A DNA stretch of 64,000 bases, taken from positions 22,312,886 through 22,376,885 of the forward strand of contig NC_086374.1 of assembly GCF_036588685.1 (NCBI RefSeq), written 5' to 3'. Position numbers and translations under genes: made by a program. Numbering within the stretch: the first letter of the stretch is position 1; each line of letters starts with the position of its first letter. Below, in pieces: positions 15,201 through 30,200 of the stretch. The notes under the pieces were generated by a model. It did not search any database, had not been told where the DNA came from, and saw nothing but the letters and a program-made list of their open reading frames with translations. Source of the stretch: Mytilus trossulus. Taxonomy: Eukaryota; Mollusca; Bivalvia; Mytilida; Mytilidae.

Positions 15201-18200
15201 ACTAGTGGCAAACTTTTGAAAGAAATCGGTGTAAAATAAGTATGTAGGTTATAAAAACATTTCCAATCCAAGTTGATAGTTATCAAGGGTACCAGGATTA
15301 TAATTAGGTAAACCAGACGCACGTTTCGTCTACAAAAGCCTCATCAGGGACGCTCATATCCAAATATTTTTAAAACCAAACTAGTACAAAGTTGAAGAGC
15401 AATGAGGTTCCAAAATTCCAAGACGTTGTGCCAAGTTGAACGACTTCATAATTTATTGATGGTATTTCCAAGTGAGAGAGATGATATATACCACATTTCG
15501 TAGCCCATACTCATCCTAAAATTGTCGATTACGAGAACACATGACTGGTTCCAAATTTCAATGGACAATTTAGTAAATGCCAGTAGTGAAGCAGGAAGCC
15601 TTGGTCCGTTAATAGCGGCATAATACTACCAAATATTAGTTTTAAGGAGTAAGTGTTAAGTTTGATTATGTTTTCGGACTATGATTTTCTGCTATCTTAT
15701 TTGACAATGCTTTTGTGTTTTTATGTGTTTATTAACCAATATGCCAAATATTACGATTTTTTAAAATGTTTTACTGTTTATTCTTCGTCATTTTTGGGAG
15801 ATGGTGTTGTTATTTTTCTGCTTCTGTTTGTTGCTCCTATTAAATATTCGACTCACTTCGTGTAGAGTTTACTAAATAAATCTATTACATTTTATTCGAC
15901 TGCTTATTTTATATTTCTACATGTGTAACGTGGTTCGTTCTACTTGGTACTTTACTTTACCTGTAGTTGTTGATAACAAAGTTGTTGATGATGTAGTAGA
16001 CGTGACGACTGTCGTAATCTCTGTAAAAGATATTAATATGATATTGCATCTAAACACACAAGTAATTGGGATCAGAAAAACCCACATTTACAGCAATGTA
16101 TTGTTCTACAGTTGTAATGTAATGCAGCCTTTTAAAAAAAATTGTTTGCAATTATTATCAAATAAAACGATCATAAAAATAATCAACGGGAATGCAGATC
16201 TTCAACATGATAAACAATGCCAGCAGAGATCATTTTTTACTAGTTCTACTGTATTATTGAGGATAATATATGATTTTAAAAACAAGATGATATTTCATTT
16301 ACAATATCATTGAGATATGCCCTTTCTTTCTAGTGATTATTTTCAATCTCAATCAGGTAGCATCGAATGAATAATTGTCACTCCAATTATAAAAGGAAAA
16401 AAACACAAAGGAATAATAATGTCAAACTAATTACAAGGGGTCATATCTACACAACTGAATTATTGTACACTCATATATAGCACATATTCATAAGCTTTAG
16501 TAAACATTTAGTGTTTGAGCTTTTGATTTTGCCATTTGATTAGGGCTTTTCTTTTTGAATTTTCCTCGGAGTATAGTACTAGTATTTTTGTGATTTCACT
16601 TATTTTATTTAGTGACAGTTGATATTTGTAGACTATTTGTTTAACTGGTGTTTATAAATATGTTATAAATCTTTCTGCACTTCGAGTTACAGAAAATCTG
16701 TATCACATCTTTCATATTCGTACAATGTTGTTTCGAAATGAATCAATAAAGGCAACAGTAGTATATCGCTGTAAAAAAACTGAGAAAACAAACGACGAAA
16801 CGTTTAAATGTAATACACACAGAAACGAACAATAATATATCAATGGCCATATTCCTGACTTGGTACAGGACATTTTTAAAAGAAAAAATGGTGGGTTGAA
16901 CCTGGTTTTGTGGCACGCCAAACCTTCCTCTTTTATGGCCTTGTGAAATATAACATCAAAATGACAATACAACACTACAGGACCACAATATAAATGAATT
17001 AGAGAACACAATTGACAAAGAAACACACGAACAACAGCCAACAAAAGGCAACAAGTTCAAAATTTCAATACGCCAATGCACGATATGTGAATTCGGAATT
17101 TGGGGTAGATATGCCTTATTATGTAATCATATGTTGATTACAAGAAAAATGAAATTTAACCTTTGTAGTCATCCATGCAAAGATACTTGGTAAACGGAAA
17201 AGTATGAACCTCTGACTTCAAAGCTTAGATGAGAAATTCTCGTAATTTCATTGGAGTAAGCGTTGTAATTAAGTGCTATCTTAGCTTTATCAAAATTAAC
17301 TAATCATTTACAAATCTAAACAAACTTACCTTTCCTACAGATTTTAACTTTCACGTCTTTCACAACAGGCGTTGCAACATCCGACAAAGGTGTAATTATA
17401 AATTTAATCTTGTTACCAGGAACAACGTCCTTCTTGATATTTGGTAAAGTGACATCTACTGTCTGATCATCTGGTTGAACCTGTTTAGCAATAAGTGCAT
17501 CATGAAATGATACGATATATCATATGTTGATTGAAATTGCAAAATTTAAAAAGCTCCACAATTTCATGGTTTTGACACATATTAATGGATAAAAATATTA
17601 AGTACATGCAACAATGAAGGTAAAATTTAATACACATTTGCTGTTCATACATACAAAAAGTGTGACATAAAACTTTGAATAGATCAAAATGCACAGAATT
17701 TTTCACCGCAAGAAACGGTAACATTAGATATTTTGGAAACACATAGTCCAGAAAATTTTGTCATTAATGCTCTTCAATTTCCTCCTATGGTTAGCCTTTT
17801 AACATATTTGATAGTGTCTCTGGTGAATATTTTGCAGACGAAACGCGTGTCTGGTAAATCTTTGGTAAGATGATCTTAATATGGGTGTCATACACAGGGA
17901 TAAATCACTATATGAAATCGGAGGACATATGTCTATGATGAAACGCGTTGAAGTGTACTTTCTATAGACTAGAAAATAACATAAAAATAAATCAGATTTC
18001 GGTGTCACTGTGAACTGCCACCTACGTGTCATTTTTTATTACCAAATTAACAAACACAGTAATTTAAACTTTTTACAAGTTTACACTAACGTTTTCTTTC
18101 TATCATTTAACTAAAATTTTGTACAAAGAAAAACAGAACCAGAGAATTACTAGTTGCTCATTACATTTCTCATAAAAATTAAGTGAACATGTGAGAAAAA

Positions 18201-21200
18201 ATTAGATTTTTCAACTACAATTTCGCAAATCCCTTCTTTATTAAATTTACAACATAAAACTATTGGCGTTTCTTCACCCTAAGTTATCTTATTGGCAATC
18301 ATACCACATCTTCTTTCTTAAATTTAGCTACTCATTGGATATATCATACCTTGATAGGCTCATCAAAAACAACTTCATCGTCATTGTAAACAATGATTCG
18401 GACAGTGTCAACATTTTCTGTTACAACAATTACATCCATAATTGATTCCGGTTCATCCCATGTCAATACAACGGTTGGAGTATCATCATCAGGTGCTGGA
18501 GTCCATCCTTCAGGTTCAAGAACTTGATCTGCCTCAGTTGGATTAGATGATGTAATCACTTTTTCAACAACTACTGGTTCAGATACCGTATCTACTGGAC
18601 ACTCCATGATAGCTTCAAATATGAATAGAAACTTATATTATTACTATAATCAATTGTATGCATATTCGTTATATATTTATATGTTTGTATTAAAACAATT
18701 CTGTTTGGAGGGATTCAATTTCGTTCAACTTGTTTTGAAAAAGGGGATAAAGAGATCAATGTCGTTTAAACATTTTCAATTATTTAATCGACATACTTTT
18801 TCTTCAACAAAACTTATTAGATATAGAAAGATGTGGTGTGGGTGCCAATGAAACAACCCTCCATTCGAATCACTATTTAAAAAAGTAGCTCACAACGAAC
18901 ATCAAGCTATATCAGGTCCTTAAATATTTTTGATACTATTGAATTCATTTTTTATTTCTCATTTTTTATTAGTTTATATTTGTAGCTAGTAATTTCACTT
19001 TAACATACCTGTCGTTGTTGGTACCAAAGTTGTTGTTGATGTAGACGGCAGAATGACTGTTGTAATCTCTACAAAGCACAATTGCATTATTTCTTTCTTT
19101 TAATTAAATACTCAATTCAACCATTAAAATATATGGGTACTGTGTTACTTAAATATCTTGCAAGAAATGATAGTTCAGGACAATTCACTTAATGTAGCAA
19201 TTTATTTGAAGGTACAAAATAAACGGTTACATTCACTTTATTTTAATTCATATTCGTAAAAGTTTTTTTTTTCAAATGCACCAAGCAAAACCCAAAAATT
19301 GTTATCTGAAATATGTACATTCATAATAAAACATATAACTGTCTTTATCGACATCCAGAAAGTGAATCATTCGAAAACTAATATTGTAATGACTTTTTGT
19401 CTTGGTAATGAAACACTAATTCGGCTTAGCCAGACGTAACATACAAGAAGCAAGTAAATTACGCATAGCTGTAACTATATCAAAAGGGAATTATTAAAAG
19501 CTTAAGTACTACATGAATACTTGTTGACTGGTGATCATGTCGATATTTGATATATCAATGAAGTGCTTCAGATATGAATTTTACAATGTCAATTGGAAGT
19601 ATATTATATTCATGTATGTGTCTAAATACAAGATTTTTTTGCTTTGTTTAATACACATATTTACAATATGACATTACGTACCTTTTGGATGAATACATGC
19701 AATTACTTCTGTATCAGAAACAATTGGTGGTTCACCTCTTAGTGGTGACACCAGTTTAATTACAATTTCTGTACCAATAGCACCATTGAAACTTAAAACT
19801 ACTGGTTCTTGTCCTGTTGATTTTGGCATTTTCTGTAATAGTATGGATAAATCAGATTTACAAATTATTTGAATAAATGAATCCGCGCCGCATTACCTAT
19901 ATACCATTCTCCCATACTATGAAGTTTTGAATTCTCAAATCTCTTTAAAAAACCCAAACAATTCGATCTAGAAAAAAATATATTTATGGTCAAATACTTG
20001 AATGTTTAAAACATTAAAAGAATACATATTAGTATGTGCCCCGTTTGTGATGCAAACGACGCAATAAAGCAATTATACACATAAGATTTCAGGACCAACA
20101 ATATATTACCATGTCAAAGATAAAGAGCATATATTTTTTCTTATAATTTGTCAGTGCTTTTGTTCCGGACATTTATGTAACGCTATAGTATTGTGGCTTT
20201 CCCAAAACAGCAAATTATTACTTTTTTTAATGATGGCATGCAGTTATTTTTAAACTTCAAGACAACGGTTAATACCGCTTCTATGCTTAATGAATTGCAA
20301 GTTTGCTATATCTGCATATTCAAGACTTACTGTTACAGTTGTCACTGTTACTCCTTCAACATTCTTTAATTCAGCTTCTATCTGCTTGACATTAGTGACA
20401 GTCATGCTAACTTGGTAAACCTTTGGACTGTCGTCGTCGTCATTTAGTTTCAGAACAACTACAGGGTTTCTAGCATTGGCAATCCATCCAGTGGTTCGCA
20501 GTATGTCTTCTGGGTTAAATCCATTGGCAGAATCATCGGTAGTTACTGCTAACATTGTTGGAGTAAGTTCATCTAAAGCGGTCTTCATACACTCTGTTTA
20601 AAAATAAAAAAAACATGTTCAGGGTTAAAGTTTATATGTGCAATAGTTCAAGAGAATAATTATAGTACGGCGAATGAGGGGGGGGGGGGGGGGTGAATTT
20701 GGATAAAAACTCAGAAAATTCAATAAAAGAGGAACACATAAATGATATTTAAAAAAAACACATGAACACTAGGGAAATTAAGGTTCAAGAACACACACAA
20801 ACAAAAAGTTAAACCAGAAAGTAATGCAAGTGCCGTATTCGATAGAACTGCTACACTAGTTGCTAATTTTTTGAAAGAAATCGGTGATAGTTGCATTTGA
20901 CGATGTATAAAACAAGTATGTATGCTATAAAAACATTTTCAATCCAAGCTGAACGACTTCATAATCTATTGATGGTATATCTGAGTGAGAGAGATGATAT
21001 GTATAACTTTTCGTAGTCCATACTCGTTCTAAAGATTACGACAACAACTTTACTGGTACCAACTTTCAACGGACAAATGACAGTAGTGAAGCAGGAAGTC
21101 CTTTTCCGTTAACAACATCATATTACAGGCAAATATTACATATAAGTATTTTGATTATGTTTTCGGCATATGATTTTTTGCTATCTTATTTGCAATGTTT

Positions 21201-24200
21201 TTGTGTTTTTTTGGTGTTTATTTGCAAATATGCCCAACATTACGAATTTTTTTAAATGTTACTGTTTTTTCTTTGTCATTTTTGGGGATGGGATTGTTAT
21301 TTTTCTGCTTCTGTTTTTTGCTCCTATTAAATATTCGCCTTACTTCTTATAGAGTTTGCTAAATAAATCTATTACATTTTACTCGACTTTTTATTTTATA
21401 TTTCTACATGTGTAACGCAGTTCGTTCTACTTGGTACTCTACTTTACCTGTAGTTGTTGATAACAAAGTTGTTGCTGCTGTGATTGAAGTGACGACTGTC
21501 GTAACCTCTGTAAAAGATATTGATATGATTGTTGCATCAACATACAAAAGTATGCGGGATCAGAAAAAAACACATTTACAGCAATTTATTGTTCTACAGT
21601 TAACATATTGTTTGCAGTGATTCTAAAATAAGACGAGATGATAAAAGTCATCCAGGAATCGCAAATCTTCAACGTGATAATCAATGCCAGCAGAGATAAT
21701 TCTTTATTCGTTCTGCTGTATAATCAAGGATCATATATGATTTCTAAAAGCGAGCTGATGTTTCAGCTTCAATATCATTGAGAGACGTCCTGCCTATTTA
21801 GTGATGATTTTCAATCTTAATTAAGCAGCATCTCTTGAAAAATTGTCACTCAAATAATTAAAGGAAAAATAGACAAAGTAGCACTAACACCTTACTGTTC
21901 ACAAGAGTTCACATCTACAAAACTGTATAATTGCAGACTCATATATAGCACATATTCATAACCTGCGTAAATTGTTATGTTTGAGCTTTTGATTTTACTA
22001 TTTGATTAGGGAATTTTTCCTCTGAGTTTAGTATTTATATTTTTTTTAAACTTTTTTATTTAGTGACAGTTGACTTTTGTTGACTTCTTGTTTGACTGTT
22101 GTTTATAAATATGTTATAAAACTTTCTGCACTTCAAGTGACATAAAATCTGTATCACACCTTTCATATTTTTGGAATGTTGTTTCGTAATAATTAAATGC
22201 AGCATATTTGAATTTGGAATTGGAGGAGGATATGTCTAGTTACGTACTCATATGTTGAATGAAGAAAATGCGATTTTAAACCTGCAGTCATTCATGCATA
22301 TTAACTTAGTAAAGAGAAAAGTATGAACTCCTGTTTTCGAACCTTAGAGGAGAAATTCACGTTATTTGATAAGATAAGGAGTTGTAAGTTAGTGTCATCC
22401 TATCTTTATCGAAATTAAATAAATTGTTTTTCAAAAAATTACAAACAGTTACCTTTCCTACAGATTTTCACTTGCACATCCTTCACAACAGGCGTTGCAA
22501 CATCCGACACAGGTGTAATTATCAATTTAATCTTGTTACCAGGAACAATGTCCTTCTTTATATTTGGTAAAGTGACCTCTACTGTAGGGTCATCTGGTTG
22601 AACCTGTTTAACAACAAATGCACCTTGTAATTCAGAAGATACCATATCTCATATGTTGATTGAACAGTGCGTTTAATATCATTTTTTTTTAAAGTTACAA
22701 CAGTTCATGGTTTTGACACATATTAATTGATAAAAAACTAAGTACATGTAACAATGGAGTTAATATTAACGAGTTGTTGTACATACATACAAAGAAGTGA
22801 AAGGATTTTTCACGCAAAAAACAATAACATTAGATGTTTTTGGAAATATCGTTCTGAAATTTTTGTCATGAATACTCTTTAACTTTCCCCTATGGTTGGC
22901 ATTTTAAGATATGTAATTAGAGCGTCTCTATTGGGTGTTTTGCAGATGAAACGCGTGCCAGGCGAACAATATTAGAAGTCTGGTATATCTTTGTCTATGT
23001 CTATATGAAATCGTCAGACATATGTCTATAATGAAACGCTTTGGAGTGTTCTTTTTATAGACAAAACTACATATTTCAACTTATATGTTATTTCAGACTA
23101 GAAAATGACATGAAAATAAAATTTCGGTGTCACTGCGTACTGCCATCTACGTGTCATTTTGTTTTACCAAATTAACAAACACAGTGATATTAACTTGTGC
23201 AACTTTACACTTACGCTTCCCTTCTATCATTTAACTATGATATTGCACAAAGAAAAACAAAACCAGACAATAACTAGTAGGTCATTCCATTTTTGATAAA
23301 AAAAATAAAAAAAATAGTGAATATGTGAGAGAACATTTGATTTTTCAACTACAATTTCAAAAATCCCTTTCTTAATCAGATTTACAAAATGAAACGATTT
23401 GCATTTCTTCACCATTGGTTGTCTCATTGGCAATCATACCACATTTTCTGTTTTAACTAATACATCTTTGGATATATCATACCTTGATAGGCTCATCAAA
23501 AACAACTTCATCGTCATTGTAAACAATGATTCGGACAGTGTCAACCTCTTCTGTTACTACGATTACATCCATAATTGATGCCGGTTCCTCCCATGTCAAT
23601 ACAACGGTTGGAGTATCATCATCAGGTGCTGGAGTCCATCCTTCAGGTTCAAGAACTTGATCTGCATCAGTTGGATTAGATGATGTAATAACATTTTCAA
23701 CATCTACTGGTTCAGATACGGTATCTACAGGACACTCCATGATAGCTATTAATATAAATTTGAACTTATACTATAATTATCATTCCCCATTTATATTCTC
23801 AACTGTATCATCAAGCGATGCATATATGTTATAGACACTTTTTTCGTATGTTAACTTTAACAAAATTCTGTTTGGGCAACCAAGTTTGATCAAATTGTTT
23901 TGAAAAAGAAATCACTGTCTTTCAAACATCTTTAATTATCCAATTGAAATTATTTTTCCTAAACAGAGTGTTTTTGTGAATACCTTCCGTAGAGAACTTT
24001 CTATTACCAACCTATTTACGCAAATCTAAGTTCAACATTATCCTTTTATGTATTTTTTTATCAAATAATTCCTTTTATAAGAACATACTGTTTTTTTTGT
24101 TGTTGATTTGAATTTGATTTTGTAGTCTTATTGCAAAACGACATATCCATTTAATAAACAAAATAGACAACAAATAACCTAAAATTAAAGAACTACATTT

Positions 24201-27200
24201 TGGTTAAAATCCGCCTTCACATCCCTGTACCAGTCGATTGCAGTTGACGGATTTTTTTTTTATTTCGTCAATTATAGTGAAAGATGTCATTCACAAATTT
24301 TCAATGTTCAAAATATTGTGTCACTCTTTTCATTTGAAAAAAGTACAACCTTTATTTAAAAAAAAACTTTTTCAGTCCTCAAGAATTCTATTGTTAATTA
24401 CTCATTTTAACAATTTGATATTGGTAGCATGTGATTTAACTTTCACATACCAGTTGTTGTTGGTGCCAAAGTTGTTGATGTTGTAGGAGGTAAGATGTGT
24501 GTAGTTGATAGAGTAGGTATGACGACTGTTGTAATCTCTGAAAAAAACAATTGCACTATGTCTTTCTTTTATTGAATATTTAATCCCACCATTTAATTAT
24601 ATGTGTAATGTGTTACTCAAATATTTTGCAAGACACCTTGAGGAGAATGAACACAATTTAGCAACTTATTTGAAACTAAAAAATAAATAATTTCATTTCT
24701 TCTTTTTAAATTTATATTCGTTAAAACTTGTTTTTCAAAGTCAAATGAACAAAGCAAAACATAAATATTGGTAACTGAAATAATCACATCCATAAAATTC
24801 ATTTGTAACGACAGAAGAACATATTTCAAATATTATAATTCCTACGCATAGCTGTTATAATATCAATAAGTAAAGTGTTTGTGAAAAATTTGGTATCAAA
24901 TGAAAGCTTAAAAAACTTGTGATCACTGTAAAATCCTAATTAAACGTTTTTTTGTATATTTTTTTTTATGAAAGTTAGAAAGTACAGCATATTTGCCCTC
25001 TTGTTCAGACCAAGGGTATCCGGACGCAGTGCATTCCGATATGCTTTAAAGATAAGGGATATTTTGACATGAAATAACTACCACTTAACATAGAGAGCAA
25101 CGGAGCTATAAATAAGTTATTCCTTATGATGTCGAAGAAAATAAATAAGAGCATTTGAAATCGGCATGTGGAGCATTTTGATAGCCATGTTGTCTGCTTT
25201 ACATTTATGATATCTTTTTCAAAAACTGTTACTCATTGAATGAAAATGATGATTTTACTCACGAAAAGTTGGGATAAGTACGATGTGAGAAAATAACGAT
25301 ATTTGCTTTATCAAAAAAGCACGACCCAAAATATTCTTCATTTCCATCTCCAGATATGATTTAACCCATGTCAATTGGCAGTATTTTATATTCATATGTA
25401 TGTTCAAAGAAAGCATTTTTTCTTTAACTTCTCTATATCTATAGTATGTTTTTGCTTACCTTTTGGATGAATACAAGCAATTACTTCTGTATCAGAAACA
25501 ATAGGTGGTTCAGCTCGTAGTGGTGACACCAGTTTAATTACAATTTCTGTACCAATAACACCATTGAAACTTAAAACTACTGGTTCTTCTCCGGTTGATT
25601 CTGGATTTTTCTGCAATAAAATATAGAGGCCAAAATATGAAATACATTTTTTTATACAAAATGAAATATCTTATAAAATGTCGCTGGTTTAATAAGCATT
25701 TGTAATAAAAATAGGGTTGCACCCCTTTTATTCAAGTGCACCTTTGACAGCGTTCTCGACCACATGGTTTTGATGCTCGCAAATATCTTATATTTTGGTT
25801 TCAAGCATTTTTGTTTGACTATGTCCGAATTAATATAATGTAGAATGTACATGCTCACAGAAATTCGGTTAAACTATAATTGTTGATATACGGTTAAACT
25901 ATAATTGCTGATATACTGTGAATCTAAGGCTTTTCTATGAAATTTTACGTTGAGATAGTCCTTACAAATTGTCTGTAATTCTGTAATATAATGGCGAAAA
26001 TAATGATAACAGATTAAGCCTTGAAATTTTAGTCTTTGTGTTTGACAATTTGACATCCTTCCTGTTCCATAATGTGCGTAGACGCATCTGGAATATTCGA
26101 CCTCTTTCCTATTTCCTGCTTTACTTTATAATTGTTAATTTGACGAAACAGTATTCAATGGTTGACATATTTACTAAACAAATAATATGGTATTATCTCG
26201 TCAAAGAAATGATTAATTGGTACATGTTTTCAAAACAATATACATGTATAAAGACAACGCAATGCAATAAAGAAAATTGTTTGTCCTTATTTTAATTTAA
26301 TTTTTTTCGTGTCGGTTTTGTTAACTTTTCTAAAGCTATTCCATGCCTAGATCAAATAGTTTTAAATAACATTAACAAATCAGCAGAAGATACAATATTT
26401 GTGTTTAATCGATTTTATGTTTACGACATACCGTCACAGTTGTCACTGATATTCCTTCTACGTTCTTTAGTTCAGCTTCTATCCTTCGTACATTTGTGAC
26501 AGTCATGCTAACTTGGTAAATCTTTGGACTGTCGTCCTCGTCATTCAGTTTTAAAACAATTACAGGGTTTCTACCATCGGCAATCCATCCATTGGTTCCC
26601 AATATATCATCTGGGTTAAATCCATTGGCAGAATCGTCGGTATCAACTGTCAACATTGTTGGAGTAAGTTCATCTAAAGTGGTCTTCATACACTCTGGAA
26701 AGTTAATTAAGTATCAATATCAAGTTTATTGTGCATTATTAAAGATTGGGCGAAAGATAACAGAGGGACAGTCAATCTCACAGATCGAAAAAAAACCTGA
26801 CTAGGCCATGGCTAAAAAGGAAACAAAAGACAAACAGACAAACAATAGCACACAAAGCACAACATAAAAAACTAAAGACTAAGCAACACGAACCCCATCA
26901 ATATGATTAATATGATTTCGGCTGTATATTAAAACCAATACAATTTGACATACAACACGTCATTTAAAACCACATACTATTTAAATTACGTATTCATAAC
27001 TACCATAAACTAAAAATCAAAACAAGAGACATTAGTGAAAGGAACAACATATATTAATTCGAAAAATTATACATTTTATTATTTTCACGTCATAATCGAT
27101 TCCGAAATTTGTGTTTGTAGGGATTTCTGTTGTTTTTATCATCGTTATTACTGCATATTTTTATTATTATAATGTCATAAAGAATTTGCAGTATGTAAAA

Positions 27201-30200
27201 ATAAGGATTCACTTTGTTTTGTTTAACAGAGTGTGAACTGATAAGATAATATAACATGGCAAAAATAGAATCATATTCTAATTATTTTACAAACCTGTTG
27301 TTGTCGATACCAAAGTTGTTGAACCTGGCGTCGTTGAGATGACAGTTGTAATCTCTAAAAATTATCAGTAAAATGATTCATTTTTATTGTGAAGATTGAG
27401 CGTTTTGTGTTTCTTCGTTAAAACAATTAAGATCCAGGTAATCTCTGATAATTTTAAATATGCATTAATCGTTTTAAACAGATGTACTCTATCAGTATCA
27501 TTATTATAACAGTTGCAATTTATTTAAAATCTATATGTTTGTTTTGCATGTAATGCTCTGGCTTCTATGTCATAGTTAACCCAAAAAATTCATTATATTC
27601 CAATAAATACTAATAAGGGTCATTACAATAAAAGGAAACATCAAATATTTCAAATTTGTTTACATGCAGCTTTTATAGAAGTTGAAAATCTGCGTCTGTT
27701 GTGCCCAAAGGACTTATGGATAACCTTTAAATGTTACAAGAATAATTTTAATCTACAAAAGTACAACAATATTTGAGTATCAATATATGTTCTGTGCAAT
27801 AGTTGCTACTACACCAGTTATTGTCTGATCAAATATTTTTAATTCAAATGATTACTTTTGTAAAACCGTAGTTGCACTTTTTACAGCCACCTAACGACCC
27901 GAGCCATCTATTTAGAAACTGTTTGCACCACTATTAGTTAAAAATCGCATATTTACTGACAAATACATTTTCTAAGTAATTGATTATATTTTACAGTTAA
28001 ATTACAGCAATAACGAAGATAAGGGTTTTTATTTTACCTTTTGGATGAATGCAAGCCTCAACTTCTGTATCGGACACTATAGGTGGTTCTCCTCTTAGGG
28101 GCGATACAAGTTTTATAACAATTTCTGTGCCGGTTTCACCATCGAAAGTTAAAACAACTGTTTCTTCGTTAGTAGATGTTGGATTTTCCTGTGAAAATAT
28201 GTTATAGGATAAGGTGTGTGTTATTGCTCAGTTTTTTTTCCAGAGTGAAAAAACAAATATGTAGGGATCATATACATTTCTTTATAATTGATTCATTTAA
28301 CCATATCAGTTTATCCAAAAAGTATGTAGGGATTTATCAAAAGTAACCCATAAAAGGCTTAATTTCCTTCTATTAAATATGACTTATAAATAAAAAGCAT
28401 AATGATTAAACAAAAAGTTTGGATATATGTGTTATCTTACAACCAGAAAATGCTTTGTGTTCTCGTTATATATTACAGAACAGATACCTGTGTTATATTA
28501 TTATTCTGATGGCATTAAGGTTAATAAACAAAACACGAAAACTGTTCCCAAACTCAACCATAGGTGTTTTATGGGTGCTTTATTTTGTCTTATTGTCAAT
28601 ACTTTATTTTCTTATCATCATATTGAGATTGATTTTTCTGTATTTATGTTTTAATAATATTAAAAGACTTACTGTTACAGTTGCTACTGATACTCCGTCA
28701 ACATTCTTTAATTCAGCTTCTATCTGTTTGACATTTGTGACAGTCATGCTAACTTGGTAAATCTTTGGACTGTCGTCCTCATCATTCAGTTTCAAAACAA
28801 TTACAGGGTTTCTACCATCGGCAATCCATCCAGAGGATAACAATATGTCTTCTGGGTTAAATCCATTGGCAGAATCGTCGGTAGTAACTGTTAACATTGT
28901 TGGAGTAAGTTCATCCAGGGTTGTCTTCATACACTCTGAAAGCGGTATAATATTTATAATTTGTACATAGAATGAATTTTTTCTCATAAATGTGTTTATA
29001 TGTTCATCAACCACGAAATCGTAAAGGGTCAGTTTATTAATGTTTTTGTCAAAATTTGCAATGAGAAATGTTCCAAAAAACACTATTGAATAGATAATCT
29101 TCCTCTTCAACAAGAACAAAATGCGGTATATTTTATCTCGAGTCCTAAATCGTCTGGGAACTAGAAAGGATTAGAAGTCATAAAGATTTGCCATCAATAT
29201 CAAGTTTCCTCAGTGCTCACTTGCAGTTATGTATTAGCTTACTACTTATCAAACTTAAAGATTTTTATCCCTTTACTTGCTATTCAAAAATAGTTTTCAG
29301 AAAATCATCCAAAGACAACTTTTGAAGGGTTGCGGAGGAATGGCGGATGTATTCGAGTAGTTACTAGAACTACTTTCGTTGTTGGTAACGCATTTAAAAA
29401 TCAAGCACTGCAAACAGTATATATATAGCCGTACGATAGTTGAATGTATATTATTTTTTTTACAAACCTGTTGTAGTGGATACAACAGTTGTTGTCTTTG
29501 GTGATGTTATAATCTGCGTTGTAGGTTCTGAAAAAAAAGAAAATAGTCTTGAACATTTTTGTCATAAATCCAAATTAGATCAATTTACATTTACGTTTAC
29601 GATGTGTTGATTAGCAGCATTGTTAGAATCGACCTAGCGTGACAGGCGGTAATGTCAGCACATTTGTAGAAACTAAGAAGTTTCGTCAAATTTTCTTTCA
29701 GGTAAATGAACGTTTTATTCAATGAATTTTAGACATGTAGAAAAAATATCAATCAATAACTAAATTGCAATCGTATGAATAGAGATATGTTGTTATGAAA
29801 TTTAAAACGGAAAGTCCTAAACAAGTAACAAAAGCTCAAACACATCGGACGACTTATCACGAGCAGTTATGATTTATCTAACTACTTTTTAATAGTTTAG
29901 TGTTAGCGAATTCCTGATTCAACATAAAATTGTTACTCTATTTAACATTTTAGTTTTTTAACAAGTAACGCCATCATTTTTGGATAATAACACACAAAAT
30001 AGTTTTAGGAATACCAACTACAGAAACGAGTTTATTATTTAATTTTTCTTTTCAATTAGATGTGAAGAAAAACTGCAATTTGTACAAAACTAATATTTAC
30101 TAAGTATATCAATTTTGGCTGAATAAAATATGTTTATTTATAAATCAGATAGATATGAAACTACCATATATATTGCAATTTTGACAACATATTGATATAA

